From NCBI GenBank assembly GCA_963713275.1, contig CAVQLG010000006.1, positions 1-64,000 on the forward strand: a stretch of 64,000 nt of DNA, in the 5' to 3' direction. This DNA comes from CAIWHR01 sp963713275 (lineage in GTDB: Bacteria; Pseudomonadota; Gammaproteobacteria; Burkholderiales; Casimicrobiaceae). Shown here piece after piece: positions 53,621 to 62,895 of the stretch (positions are counted from its first letter, which is position 1; every line of letters begins with the position of its first letter). The position numbers were made by a program, and so were the translations under genes. The notes below the pieces were generated by a model that ran no database searches, was not told the origin of the DNA, and worked only from the letters and a program-made list of their open reading frames with translations.

Positions 53621-54725
53621 CTAGACGCCCTGCTTCAGGCTGGCGGCGATGAAGTCGTCGAGGTCGCCGTCGAGCACGGCCTGCGTGTTGCCGACCTCGT
53701 AGTTGGTGCGCAGGTCCTTGATCCGCGACTGGTCCAGCACGTACGAGCGAATCTGGTGGCCCCAGCCGATGTCGGTCTTGCTGTCCTCGAGCTTCTGCTG
53801 CTCCTCCTGCCGCTTGCGCAGTTCGTGCTCGTAGAGCCGCGACTTCAGCATCGCCATCGCCTCGGCCCGGTTGCGGTGCTGCGAGCGGTCGTTCTGGCAC
53901 TGGACCACGATGTTGGTCGGCAGGTGCGTGATCCGCACCGCCGAGTCGGTCTTGTTGATGTGCTGGCCGCCGGCGCCCGAAGCGCGAAAGGTGTCGATGC
54001 GCAGGTCCGCCGGATTGATGTCGACCTGAATCGAGTCGTCGACCTCGGGGTAGACGAACACGCTGGCGAACGACGTGTGCCGCCTGGCGTTCGCGTCGAA
54101 CGGGCTCTTGCGCACCAGCCGGTGGACGCCCACCTCGGTGCGCAGGTACCCATAGGCGTAGTCGCCGGTCACCTTGACCGAGGCGCTCTTGATGCCCGCG
54201 ACGTCGCCGGGGGTTTCCTCGAGCAGCTCGGTCGTGTAACCGCGGCGCTCGCAGTAGCGCAGGTACATCCGCAGCAGCATCGCCGCCCAGTCCTGCGCCT
54301 CGGTACCGCCCGAGCCCGCCTGGATGTCGATGAAGCACGGCGCGGGATCCATCGGATTGCTGAACATGCGCCGGAACTCGAGCCCGGCCACGCCCTTCTC
54401 GATGCCGGCGACGTCGTCGGCGACCGCGAGCAGCGTCGCGTCGTCGGCGTCGGCGCGAGCGAGCAGGAAGAGCTCCATGCTGTCGCGCAGCGCCGTGTCG
54501 AGCGTCGTCAGCGTGCCGACCACGCCGTCCAGCGCCTTCTTCTCCTTGCCGAGCTCTTGTGCGCGCGGCGGATCGTCCCAGATCTTCGGGTCTTCGAGCT
54601 CGCGGTTGACCTCGGCGAGCCGGTTCGCCTTTACCTCGAAGTCAAAGATACCTCCGCAGATCCGCGGTGCGTTCCCGCAGATCGGCGAGCTTGCCGGCGA
54701 TCTGATTGAGCTGTTCTGCTTCCAT
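53621..54725 (-). CDS. prfB: Peptide chain release factor 2 (programmed frameshift)
   Basis: RF2 releases peptides at UGA and UAA codons. Translation starts MEAEQLNQIAGKLADLRERTADLRRYL, then meets an in-frame UGA at 54644-54642; a +1 shift continues FDFEVKANRLAEVNREL. The span of 1105 bp equals 368 codons plus one base, as expected. The anticodon-like loop is seen as SPFD in LVRKSPFDANARRHTSFASVFV, and the catalytic GGQ in RASGAGGQHINKTDSAVRI. Only the frame before the stop would be seen as a tiny ORF by a simple caller. Confidence 0.96.
54639..54656 (-). promoter_or_regulatory. prfB +1 programmed frameshift site
   Basis: Minus strand CGGAGGTATCTTTGACTTC: the Shine-Dalgarno-like GGAGGT, the slippery CUU, the UGA stop and the following C are all present as in E. 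coli prfB. Low RF2 levels favour the shift, giving autoregulation. Confidence 0.92.
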
Positions 54726-55063
54726 GTTCCCGAACCCCTTGGGACAAATGATAATTTTACCTGATCGGGATGCGCCGCCCCGCCCGGTGGAGCGCTCCGA
54801 TGCCGGGAACTGCGCGCGGCATGTTGCGAGTGCGTGCGCAAACCCCGGCCTTTCGCCTATCATTGACGGACCGCCGGCGTCGGCGGACCGGCGACTCCGG
54901 TCGTGGCACCCGCGCTCGGCAACGCGCTTGCCGCCGCCACGCGGAGCGCGCCTGCACACCCTGCCATTGAAGCTCGCCTGACGCGTCCAGCCCGGCCGCG
55001 CGCCACGGGTGAAACGTCCGCGCGTTCCCGGCGCCGGGCGCGCGAACGCCGCAAGGCTCGCCA
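54726..55063. other. Divergent intergenic region between prfB and nudC
   Basis: 338 bp without a gene. AT-richer points near the prfB side (GGTAAAATTATCAT on the minus strand, about 54762-54748) could include a -10 element for prfB. The nudC side has CTATCATTGACG near 54857. No firm promoter is assigned. Confidence 0.4.
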
Positions 55064-55891
55064 ATGCACACCCCCGAGCAGTTCGTCCCTGCCCACGCTG
55101 CCCCCGGCGCGCTGCCCGCCGACGCGTACGCGTTCGGGTTTCGCGGCGGCGAGCTTCTCGTCGGGGGCAGCCGGGAGCGCCCCGAAGTTCCGCGCCTGGC
55201 CGAGCTCAAGGCCGCGGGCATCGAGGGCACCCCGTACTACCTCGGCACGCTCGCGGGCGCGGCCTGCGTCGCGATCACGCTGGGCGACGACGCACCCGTG
55301 CCGCCGGGCTTTGCGGTCCGCGGCCTGCGCTCGCTGTTCTTCGTGCTGCCCGACGCGCTGGTGGCGCTCGCCGGGCGCGCGTTCCAGGTCGTTGAATGGG
55401 ATCGCACCCACCGCTACTGCGGTCGCTGCGGCACGCCGACCCGCGACAAACCGGCCGATCGGGCACGCGAGTGCCCGCGCTGCGGGCTGCTCGCGTATCC
55501 GCGCGTATCCCCGGCGATGATGGCGCTGATCACGCGCGAGCGCGAGATCCTGCTCGCCCGTGCCCACCGGTTCCCCGCGGGCATGTACAGCGCGCTCGCC
55601 GGATTCGTCGAGCCCGGCGAGACGATCGAGGACTGCGTACACCGCGAAGTGCGGGAGGAGGTTGGCGTTGACATACGCGCGCTGGTCTACTTCGGCAGCC
55701 AGTCCTGGCCGTTTCCGCACTCGCTGATGATCGCCTTCACCGCCGAGTACGCCGGCGGGACCTTGCGCCTCGACGCAGCCGAGATCGACGACGCCCAGTG
55801 GTTCGCCGTCGACCGCCTGCCCACGCTGCCGCCGCGGATCTCGATCGCGAGGCACCTGATCGACGCGACCGTCGCGCGCCTTCGCCGCTGA
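55064..55891 (+). CDS. nudC: NADH pyrophosphatase / RNA deNADding enzyme
   Basis: A 275-residue NudC. The zinc ribbon is HRYCGRCGTPTRD and ECPRCGLLAYPRVSPAMM. The Nudix box is GFVEPGETIEDCVHREVREEVGV, and the NudC-specific SQ-x-WPFPHSLM motif follows (SQSWPFPHSLMIAF). NudC hydrolyses NAD(H) and removes NAD caps from RNA. The start at ATG 55064 is supported by its position at the family N-terminus. Intact. Confidence 0.95.
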   Translation: MHTPEQFVPAHAAPGALPADAYAFGFRGGELLVGGSRERPEVPRLAELKAAGIEGTPYYLGTLAGAACVAITLGDDAPVPPGFAVRGLRSLFFVLPDALVALAGRAFQVVEWDRTHRYCGRCGTPTRDKPADRARECPRCGLLAYPRVSPAMMALITREREILLARAHRFPAGMYSALAGFVEPGETIEDCVHREVREEVGVDIRALVYFGSQSWPFPHSLMIAFTAEYAGGTLRLDAAEIDDAQWFAVDRLPTLPPRISIARHLIDATVARLRR

Positions 55892-55996
55892 TGCCGCGTC
55901 GCCTGCGACGCCGCGCCGCCGGCGCGCGGTCGACGGGCTGCTAGAATGGGACCCGGCGCGCTCGCGGGTTGCCGGCCGCCGCCCTCCGCCACACCG

Positions 55997-56572
55997 ATGC
56001 GCATTCGCCGCCACCTCCTGCTGTGCTCGCTGCTGCTGGCCTCGCCGGCGGCGCTGGCGCAGGTGCAGCAGCCCGACATCCGCGAGCTGTCAGTCGCGGA
56101 GCGCAGGAGCTATGCGGCGGCGCTGGGCGAGGCGAGCGCGCTCTTGAAGGAGCAGCAAACCACCGACGCCATCGCCAAGCTCGACGCGCTGCTCGCGCAG
56201 CGGCCGCGCGAGCCCCAGGCGAGGTTTCTGCGGGCGATGGCCGAAGCCGATCTGGGCCGGACCGACGCGGCGATTCAAGCGCTGCGTGCCCTCACCGCCG
56301 ACTATCCCGAACTGCCGGAGCCGTGGAACAACCTCGCCGTGATCTACGCGCAAAAAGGGGATTACGAGAGCGCGCGCGTGGCGCTCGAAACCGCCGTTCA
56401 GGCAGCCCCAGGGTGGTCTGTCGCCCAGGAGAACCTGGGCGACGTCTACGCGCGGATGGCGGCGGCGGCGTACGACAGAGCGGCGCGCGGCGAACGCGAC
56501 AACAAGACCGCCGCAGCGAAGCTCACCGCGATCCGGAACCTGCTCGCGACCGCCCAGCCGGCGGCCCGATGA
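55997..56572 (+). CDS. Periplasmic TPR-repeat protein
   Basis: A 191-residue protein with a signal peptide (MRIRRHLLLCSLLLASPAALA, cut before QVQ) followed by three tetratricopeptide repeats: ALLKEQQTTDAIAKLDALLAQRPREPQ, AMAEADLGRTDAAIQALRALTADYPELPE and NLAVIYAQKGDYESARVALETAVQAAPGW. TPRs mediate protein contacts; the partner is unknown. It precedes the cyclophilin genes in the same direction. Confidence 0.85.
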   Translation: MRIRRHLLLCSLLLASPAALAQVQQPDIRELSVAERRSYAAALGEASALLKEQQTTDAIAKLDALLAQRPREPQARFLRAMAEADLGRTDAAIQALRALTADYPELPEPWNNLAVIYAQKGDYESARVALETAVQAAPGWSVAQENLGDVYARMAAAAYDRAARGERDNKTAAAKLTAIRNLLATAQPAAR

Positions 56573-56751
56573 AACCCCGACCGTGCCACCGTGACACGCG
56601 CACGTCTGGCGCCGTGCCCGGGGCGGCATCGGGCGCGGGACCGCGGACTGGCGACGGCATCGCGGCTCGCCTGCGCAGCCGCCGGGCGCCCTCGACCGGA
56701 CGCGAACCTGCCGGACCGACCCCCGAACCCCTTCCATCAAGGAGACGTTCC

Positions 56752-57345
56752 ATGCTGCACCGCACCTTCTCGCTCATTTGCGCCGTGCTTCTCGGCGCCT
56801 TCGCCCTGACCGCAAGCGCCGCCAACCCCCTGGTCGAGTTCGACACGACCGCCGGCAAGATCCGCGTCGAGCTCTTTCCCGACGCCGCACCCAAGACGGT
56901 GGCCAATTTTCTCGAGTACGTGAAGGCGAAACACTACGACGGCACGCAGTTCCACCGGGTGATCCCCAACTTCATGATTCAGGGCGGCGGCTTCACCACC
57001 GATTTCAAGCAGAAGCCGACCCGTGCGCCCGTCGCCAACGAGGCCGCGGAGGCCGCGAAGGCGGGGCTGCTCAACGCGCCGGGGACGCTGGCGATGGCGC
57101 GCACTTCGGACCCGCACTCGGCGTCGGCGCAGTTCTTCATCAACGTCAAGGACAACGCGTTCCTCAACTACCGCTCGCCGGACCCGCAGGGCTACGGCTA
57201 CACGGTGTTCGGCAAGGTCGTCGAAGGCATGGACGTCGTGAACCGGATCGCCGTCACCCCGACCGGTGCCGGCGGGCCGTTTCCCAAGGACGTCCCGGTC
57301 GACAAGGTCGTCATCAACAAGGCCTTCGTGGTCGAATCCAAGTAG
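56752..57345 (+). CDS. ppiA: Periplasmic cyclophilin-type peptidyl-prolyl isomerase
   Basis: A 197-residue cyclophilin with a signal peptide (FSLICAVLLGAFALTASA). Core: FHRVIPNFMIQGGGFTTDFKQKPT contains the catalytic Arg and the substrate pocket; NAPGTLAMARTSDPHSASAQFFINVKDNAFLNYR and YTVFGKVVEGMDVV complete the fold. It speeds proline isomerisation in secreted proteins. AAGGAGACG precedes the ATG. Eight bases later starts the cytoplasmic paralogue. Confidence 0.93.
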   Translation: MLHRTFSLICAVLLGAFALTASAANPLVEFDTTAGKIRVELFPDAAPKTVANFLEYVKAKHYDGTQFHRVIPNFMIQGGGFTTDFKQKPTRAPVANEAAEAAKAGLLNAPGTLAMARTSDPHSASAQFFINVKDNAFLNYRSPDPQGYGYTVFGKVVEGMDVVNRIAVTPTGAGGPFPKDVPVDKVVINKAFVVESK

Positions 57346-57353
57346 GGAGCATC

Positions 57354-57848
57354 ATGATCGTCCTGCACACCAGCCACGGCGCCATCACCCTCGAACTCGA
57401 CGCCGAGAACGCGCCGAAGACCGTCGAGAACTTCCTCCAGTACGTGCGCGAGGGCCATTACGACAACACGATCTTCCACCGCGTGATCGACGGTTTCATG
57501 ATCCAGGGCGGCGGCATGGAGCCCGGAATGAAGCAGAAGCCCACCCGGGCGCCGATCGCCAACGAGGCCGGCAACGGCCTCAAGAACCGGCGCTACACGG
57601 TCGCGATGGCCCGCACCAGCGAGCCGCATTCGGCCACCGCGCAGTTCTTCATCAACGTCGCCGACAACGATTTCCTGGACTACAAGGGCCCGAGTCCGCA
57701 GGGCTGGGGCTACTGCGTGTTCGGCAAGGTGGCCGCCGGCCAGGACGTCGTCGACCGCATCAAGGCCGTCGCGACCGGCGCGAGCGGGCTGCACCAGAAC
57801 GTGCCCGCCGAGGACGTCGTCATCCGCCGCGCCGAGGAGATCGCCTGA
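57354..57848 (+). CDS. ppiB: Cytoplasmic cyclophilin-type peptidyl-prolyl isomerase
   Basis: A 164-residue cyclophilin without a signal peptide: MIVLHTSHGAITLELDAENAPKTVENFLQYV, FHRVIDGFMIQGGGMEPGMKQK, RYTVAMARTSEPHSATAQFFINVADNDFLDY and YCVFGKVAAGQDVVD. About 60 percent like the preceding gene, so the pair is an old tandem duplication with one copy exported. AGGGAGC precedes ATG. The next gene is lpxH, a common arrangement. Confidence 0.95.
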   Translation: MIVLHTSHGAITLELDAENAPKTVENFLQYVREGHYDNTIFHRVIDGFMIQGGGMEPGMKQKPTRAPIANEAGNGLKNRRYTVAMARTSEPHSATAQFFINVADNDFLDYKGPSPQGWGYCVFGKVAAGQDVVDRIKAVATGASGLHQNVPAEDVVIRRAEEIA

Positions 57849-57894
57849 CGCACCTCGCCCGCGGTCGGGCCGAGCCGCCCGCGCCGCGCAGGGG

Positions 57895-58620
57895 ATGAAG
57901 CCCACGCTGCTCGTCTCCGACCTGCATCTCGCGCCCGAGCGGCCGGAGACGCTCGCCGCGTTCGAGCGCTTCTGCGCGGGCCCCGCGCGCGCGGCCGCGC
58001 AACTGTACGTGCTCGGCGACCTGTTCGACGCCTGGGTCGGTGACGACCAGCTGCGCGAGCCGCTGGCCGCCGCCGTCGCCGCGTCGCTCGCCCGCGTCGC
58101 GGCGGCGGGGGTCGACGTGGGCGTGATGCGCGGCAATCGCGACCTCCTCCTGGGGCCGCGTTTCGCCGCGGCCGCCGGCGCGAAGCTGCTGCCCGACGCG
58201 GTGGTCGGCGCGATTGCCGGAACGCCGACGCTGCTGCTGCACGGCGACACGCTGTGCACCGACGACGTCGGCTACCAGCGCTACCGTGCCCGGGTCCACG
58301 ATCCCTCCCTGCAGCGCCGCTTCCTCGCGCTACCCTATCCCGTGCGGCGCGCCCTCGTGGCGCTCATCCGCAGCGGGAGCCGGGCGACGACGGCGCAAAA
58401 GGCCGCGGCGATCATGGACGTCAACGCCGGGGCGGTCGTCGCGGCGTTCGCCCTGCATCGGGTCGACCGCCTGATCCACGGCCACACGCACCGCCCGGCA
58501 CGCCACGACGTCGTGCTCGGCGAGCGGGGAGTGCAGCGCTGGGTGCTGCCGGACTGGTACGACGCCGGCGGCTACCTGGAAATCGACGCGAGGGCTGCCA
58601 CGTTCCGCCGCGTCGACTGA
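57895..58620 (+). CDS. lpxH: UDP-2,3-diacylglucosamine hydrolase
   Basis: A 241-residue calcineurin-like phosphoesterase of lipid A synthesis: it cuts UDP-2,3-diacylglucosamine to lipid X. Metal-binding motifs are LLVSDLHLAPERPET, YVLGDLFDAWVGDD, MRGNRDLLLG, LLHGDTLCTDD and LIHGHTHRPARH. Located at the cytoplasmic membrane surface. Its presence confirms a Gram-negative host. ATG 57895 follows GGGG; intact. Confidence 0.95.
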   Translation: MKPTLLVSDLHLAPERPETLAAFERFCAGPARAAAQLYVLGDLFDAWVGDDQLREPLAAAVAASLARVAAAGVDVGVMRGNRDLLLGPRFAAAAGAKLLPDAVVGAIAGTPTLLLHGDTLCTDDVGYQRYRARVHDPSLQRRFLALPYPVRRALVALIRSGSRATTAQKAAAIMDVNAGAVVAAFALHRVDRLIHGHTHRPARHDVVLGERGVQRWVLPDWYDAGGYLEIDARAATFRRVD

Positions 58621-58654
58621 CGCTGTGTCGTCGCAGCCGGCACGGTCGTGCGGC

Positions 58655-59899
58655 TCACGCGCCGAGCGCCTGCGCGAAATCGGCGATCAGGTCGGCGGCG
58701 TCCTCGATGCCGACCGACACCCGGATGAGCGAGTCGGCGATGCCCATCTCCGTGCGACGCTGCGGCCCCATCTCCCAGAAGATCGTGTGCGCGACGGGGA
58801 TCGCCAGCGTGCGGTTGTCGCCGAGATTGGACGACGAGATGACGAGCGCGAGACGGTTCAAGAGGTCGAAGCAGTCGACGCCGTCGACCAGCTCGAACGA
58901 CAGCAGACCCGAGAAGCCGCGGAAGAGCGCGCTCGCCCGCGCGTGCTGCGGATGCGATGGCAGCCCGGGATAGTAGACCGCGCGGACCTTCGGGTGTGCG
59001 GCGAGGAACTCCGCCACCGCCTGGGCATTGGCGCAGGTGCGCGCCATGCGCAGCGCGAGCGTCTCGGCGCCGGCGGCGATGTGGTGCGCCTGCTCCGGCG
59101 CGAGCGTGCCGCCCCAGTCGCGCAGCCCCTTCTTCCGGACCTGCGTGATGCCCCACATCGCCGGCGGCGCCGACTTGTAGCTGTCGGCGATGTTCGGGTA
59201 GCGCGTCCAGTCGAAGAGCCCGGTGTCGGTGATGCTGCCGGCGAGCGCGTTGCCGTGACCGCCGACGTACTTGGTCAGCGCGTTGACGACGAGGCTGGCC
59301 CGGGCGGCCTTCGGCCGGAAGAGCCACGGCGACGTCATCGTGTTGTCGACGATGTAGACGATGCGGTGCGCGGCGCACAGCGCGCCGATCGCCTCGAGGT
59401 CGGCGACCTGCGTGCGCGGGTTGGCGATGGTCTCGACGAAGACGATGCGGGTTCGCGGCGTCAGCTCGCGTTCGACGTTGTGCGCATCGGTCGCGTCGAC
59501 GAAGCTGACGTCGATGCCGTGCCCGGCCAGCGTGCTGAACAGGCTGACCGTGTTGCCGAACAGGAACGCGCTCGCGACGACGTGGTCGCCCTCGCGCAGC
59601 AGCGCGAGCATCGCCGCGCCGATCGCCGCCATCCCGGTGGCGAAGGACACGGTCGCGAGGCCGTCCTCCATGCGGGTCACCTTGACCTCCAGCGCGGCGC
59701 TGGTCGGATTGCCCTGCCGTCCGTAGACGTATCCCGGGGTCCTGCCCTGGAAGACGGCGGCGAGGTCGCGCGCGTCGGGGTAGCCGTACGCGACCGAGAG
59801 GTGCAGCGGCTTGACCAGCGCGCCGTGCTCGATCGCGCCCTCCCGGTCCGCGTGGAGGATCGATGTGGTGAAGCCGCGTTGCACCGCGCCCGCGCTCAT
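58655..59899 (-). CDS. Cys/Met metabolism PLP enzyme
   Basis: A 414-residue PLP-dependent enzyme of the cystathionine gamma-synthase family. YVYGRQGNPTSAALEVKVTRMEDGLATVSFATGMAAI binds phosphate, VDNTMTSPWLFRPKAARASLVVNALTKYVGGHGNALAG carries the PLP Lys (TKY). RKKGLRDWGGTLAPEQAH and ALVISSSNLGDNRTL follow. Relatives include O-succinylhomoserine sulfhydrylase and cystathionine gamma-synthase; exact reaction not decidable here. Convergent with lpxH. Confidence 0.9.
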   Translation of the reverse strand: MSAGAVQRGFTTSILHADREGAIEHGALVKPLHLSVAYGYPDARDLAAVFQGRTPGYVYGRQGNPTSAALEVKVTRMEDGLATVSFATGMAAIGAAMLALLREGDHVVASAFLFGNTVSLFSTLAGHGIDVSFVDATDAHNVERELTPRTRIVFVETIANPRTQVADLEAIGALCAAHRIVYIVDNTMTSPWLFRPKAARASLVVNALTKYVGGHGNALAGSITDTGLFDWTRYPNIADSYKSAPPAMWGITQVRKKGLRDWGGTLAPEQAHHIAAGAETLALRMARTCANAQAVAEFLAAHPKVRAVYYPGLPSHPQHARASALFRGFSGLLSFELVDGVDCFDLLNRLALVISSSNLGDNRTLAIPVAHTIFWEMGPQRRTEMGIADSLIRVSVGIEDAADLIADFAQALGA

Positions 59900-60157
59900 G
59901 GCCGACTCCTTCCGGGCTGCGCAGCTGCGCAACCCCTGCGCCGCGAGCTTAGCGCATCGTGCCGCGGCCGCGAGCGCGGTGCTTGACGCCGCGCGGCGGC
60001 GCGCCTTGCTCCTGCCGGCGCATCGTACCGAGCGGGGCTGGGCTGCTCCGGAGCAGCGCCGCGAGCACCGATCGGCAGGCATGGGGATGATAAGATGCGG
60101 TCCGGACTCCGGGGCGCGCCCTCATCACTGCCGCTCTCCGTCTTCGCCACTGCTTTC

Positions 60158-60985
60158 GTGAGCCACTACGCCATCGGCGACATCCAGGGCTGCCACGCCG
60201 AGTTCTGCCAGCTGCTGGACGTGATCGGCTTCTCGCCGCAACGGGACCGTCTGTGGCTCACCGGCGACCTCATCAACCGGGGACCCGACTCGCTCGCGGT
60301 GCTGCGCGAGGTCAAGGCGCTGGGCGAGGCGGTCGTCACGGTGCTGGGCAACCACGACTTCCACCTGCTGATGGTGGCGGCCGGGCACGCGAGGCTGCAC
60401 GACGCCGACACGCTGGGGCCGATCCTCGCAGCACCCGACCGCGACGAGCTCGTCGCCTGGCTCCGACGGCGGCCGCTCGTCGTCGCCGGGGACGGCTACC
60501 TCCTGGTGCACGCCGGGTTCCTGCCGGCGTGGACGCCGGCCTTGGCGCTGTCCCACGCGCGCGAAGTCGAGGCGGTGATCGCCGGCCCCGACGCCGACGC
60601 GTTCTTGTCGGTCCTCTACGGCGACGAGCCGCGCACCTGGCGGGACGACCTCGAGGGCTACGCGCGGCTGCGCGCGATCGTGAACGCCTGCGCGCGGCTG
60701 CGCTTCTGCACCGCCGACGGCACGATGGAATTCAGGGAGAAGCGCGGGCCCGACGACGCGCCGCCGGGGTTTCGCCCGTGGTTCGCGCACGAGCACCGCG
60801 CGTCGGCGCGATCGACGATCGTCTGCGGGCACTGGTCGACCCTGGAACTCACGCTCGCGCCGAACGTGCTGATGCTCGACTCCGGCTGCCTGTGGGGCGG
60901 AACGCTGACCGCGATCAGGCTCCCGGATCGTCGCGTGTTCCAGGTTCCGTCCCGCGCACCGGCAACGCCAAAGCCCGTCGTATAG
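60158..60985 (+). CDS. apaH: Symmetrical bis(5'-nucleosyl)-tetraphosphatase
   Basis: A 275-residue ApaH that splits Ap4A to two ADP and also removes nucleoside-tetraphosphate caps from RNA. Metallophosphoesterase motifs: YAIGDIQGCHAEF, LWLTGDLINRGPDSLAVLREV, VLGNHDFHLLMVA, LLVHAGFLPAWT and IVCGHWSTLEL. GTG start at 60158; a longer frame from 60095 lacks homology. Its 3' end overlaps the acyltransferase end by 71 bp, tail to tail. Confidence 0.94.
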   Translation: MSHYAIGDIQGCHAEFCQLLDVIGFSPQRDRLWLTGDLINRGPDSLAVLREVKALGEAVVTVLGNHDFHLLMVAAGHARLHDADTLGPILAAPDRDELVAWLRRRPLVVAGDGYLLVHAGFLPAWTPALALSHAREVEAVIAGPDADAFLSVLYGDEPRTWRDDLEGYARLRAIVNACARLRFCTADGTMEFREKRGPDDAPPGFRPWFAHEHRASARSTIVCGHWSTLELTLAPNVLMLDSGCLWGGTLTAIRLPDRRVFQVPSRAPATPKPVV

Positions 60986-61754
60986 CCGCCTCGGCCTCCC
61001 GCGAGAGCTCCCGCCGGTGCCGCGCCGCCGCCGGCAGCGGGGGGGCGATGTGCAGCTCGACGACCAGCCGGCGCTCGCCCGTCACCCGCCAGAAAGACTT
61101 GGCGAAGGACACGCCGTCGACGTACGCGGGCGCGTCGTTGACGCCGCCTTGGTGGTGCACGTAACGGATCGCGATCGGCTGCACGTGCCCCTGCGCGTCG
61201 ACGATGGGTTGCAGCAGCGAGCCATGGAACGGCAGCACGTCGCGGCCGTCGGAGGTCGTGCCTTCCGGGAAGACCGCGACGACGTCGCCGCGGGCCAGGA
61301 CATCGGCGGCGTGGCGGTTGACTTTGCGCGTGTCGTGCCGGCGCGTGCGGTCGATGTACAGCGTTCCCGCGCCGGTCACGAGTCGGCCGACCACGGGCCA
61401 GCGCCCCAGCTCCGACTTGGCGACGAAACGCGCCGGGTGCAGCGCGTTGAGCACGAAGATGTCCAGCCACGAGACGTGGTTGGCGACGATGAGCACGTTG
61501 CTGCCGAGACCGGTGGTGGGCTCCCCGTGCACGCGCGCCTCGATGCGCAGGATCCGCAGCAGCCGCCGGCTCCACACGGCGGTGATCGCCCGCCGCCTTT
61601 GCATGCCCACGAGCGGAAACACGAGCGCCGTCGTCGCGATGCCCTCGAGCACGTGCGCGGTGGCGCGCGTCCAGCGGTAGACACGCAGCGGCAGCGGCGT
61701 CGGCGCGGGCGCTTCGGGGCCGACGGCGCTGGAGGGCTCGGGGGGCGATGACAT
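60915..61754 (-). CDS. 1-acyl-sn-glycerol-3-phosphate acyltransferase family protein
   Basis: A 279-residue PlsC-family membrane acyltransferase. The HX4D motif is NVLIVANHVSWLDIFVLN; FVAKSELGRWPVVGRL and VAVFPEGTTSDGRDVLPFHGSLLQ give the glycerol-phosphate pocket. A hydrophobic segment (HVLEGIATTALVFPLVGM) anchors it. It makes phosphatidic acid or a related lipid. Start 61754 (MSSPPEPSS) preferred over 61763. Confidence 0.9.
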   Translation of the reverse strand: MSSPPEPSSAVGPEAPAPTPLPLRVYRWTRATAHVLEGIATTALVFPLVGMQRRRAITAVWSRRLLRILRIEARVHGEPTTGLGSNVLIVANHVSWLDIFVLNALHPARFVAKSELGRWPVVGRLVTGAGTLYIDRTRRHDTRKVNRHAADVLARGDVVAVFPEGTTSDGRDVLPFHGSLLQPIVDAQGHVQPIAIRYVHHQGGVNDAPAYVDGVSFAKSFWRVTGERRLVVELHIAPPLPAAARHRRELSREAEAAIRRALALPVRGTEPGTRDDPGA

Positions 61755-61901
61755 CGGGCGCAAGTCCTCCCTTGATCAAAGACGTGGACCGGATCGGCGA
61801 TCAGCAGCGCCCGGCCCGCCGCACGACGCCGCTCGTTCGCGCCGCGTGGCCTGCGATCGCGCTCGAGGCGAGGCGGCCGGGTCTCGCCGCTGCGTGCCGC
61901 G

Positions 61902-62846
61902 TCACCACGGATACGAACCGAACGCGGCGTGGTACCTGGCGGCGATGCGATCCCGGTCGAGCGGATGGTTCTGGCCGCCGCGGTAACCGATCTTGATCGC
62001 GCCGAGGACCGCCGCGATGCGCCCCGTCCGCTCCCAATCCCAGCCGTGGGCAATCCCGTACAGGATGCCGGCGCGGTAGGCGTCGCCGCAGCCGGTGGGG
62101 TCGACCAGCGCTTCCGCCCGGACCGCGGGAACATCGATCACGCTGCCATCGACGCGGATGCGCGAGCCGGCGGCGCCGAGCGTCTCGATCACCGCGTCTA
62201 CGCGCCCGGCGATGTCGGCCATCGACAGCCCGGTCCGCTCGCACAAGAGCCGGCCTTCGTAGTCGTTGACGGCGAGGTAGCTCGCGGCGTCGATCATCTC
62301 GATGAGGTCCTCGCCCGAGAACAGCGGCATTCCCTGCCCCGGATCGAAGATGAAGGGAACGCCGGCGCTGGCGAACCCGGCGACGTGGCGGCGCATGCCG
62401 TCCTTGCCGTCGGGGGCGACGATCCCGAGCGCCACGGCGGCGATGTCCTCGACCCGGTTTTCGTGCGAGAAGTTCATCGCCCCGGGGTGGAAGGCGGTGA
62501 TCTGGTTGTCGTCGAGGTCGGTGATGATGAACGCCTGCGCGGTGAAGGTCCCGGGAATCGTGCGCAGACCGTCGTGCGCCACGGCGAGCTCGGTCAGTCG
62601 CTCGCGGTAGGCCGCCCCGTCGTCGCCGATCGTCGCCATCACCACGGGCTCCCCGCCCAGGGCCTTCAGGTTGTACGCGATGTTGCCCGCGCAGCCACCC
62701 CACTCCCGCCGCATGTCGCCCACCGTGAACGAGACCGACAGCAGGTGCACCTGCTCGGGAAGGATGTGCCGGGCGAAACGGTCCGGGAACACCATGATCG
62801 TGTCGTAGGCGAGCGAACCGCAGATCAGCGTGCGTGGGCTTGTCAT
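61902..62846 (-). CDS. PfkB-family carbohydrate/adenosine kinase
   Basis: A 314-residue ribokinase-like kinase: LICGSLAYDTIMVFPDRF at the start, GGCAGNIAYNLKALGGEPVVMATIGDDG, VNDYEGRLLCERTG, and the catalytic VDPTGCGDAYRAGILYGIAHG (anion hole and Asp base). The family includes adenosine and sugar kinases; the AYDTIM / GGCAGNIAYNL pattern resembles the adenosine-kinase-like group. Substrate not assigned. Confidence 0.9.
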   Translation of the reverse strand: MTSPRTLICGSLAYDTIMVFPDRFARHILPEQVHLLSVSFTVGDMRREWGGCAGNIAYNLKALGGEPVVMATIGDDGAAYRERLTELAVAHDGLRTIPGTFTAQAFIITDLDDNQITAFHPGAMNFSHENRVEDIAAVALGIVAPDGKDGMRRHVAGFASAGVPFIFDPGQGMPLFSGEDLIEMIDAASYLAVNDYEGRLLCERTGLSMADIAGRVDAVIETLGAAGSRIRVDGSVIDVPAVRAEALVDPTGCGDAYRAGILYGIAHGWDWERTGRIAAVLGAIKIGYRGGQNHPLDRDRIAARYHAAFGSYPW

Positions 62847-62895
62847 CGCAGGGGTGTCGTCAAGGGGGTGGGCGATCGCGGGGCGGCGCGCTGCG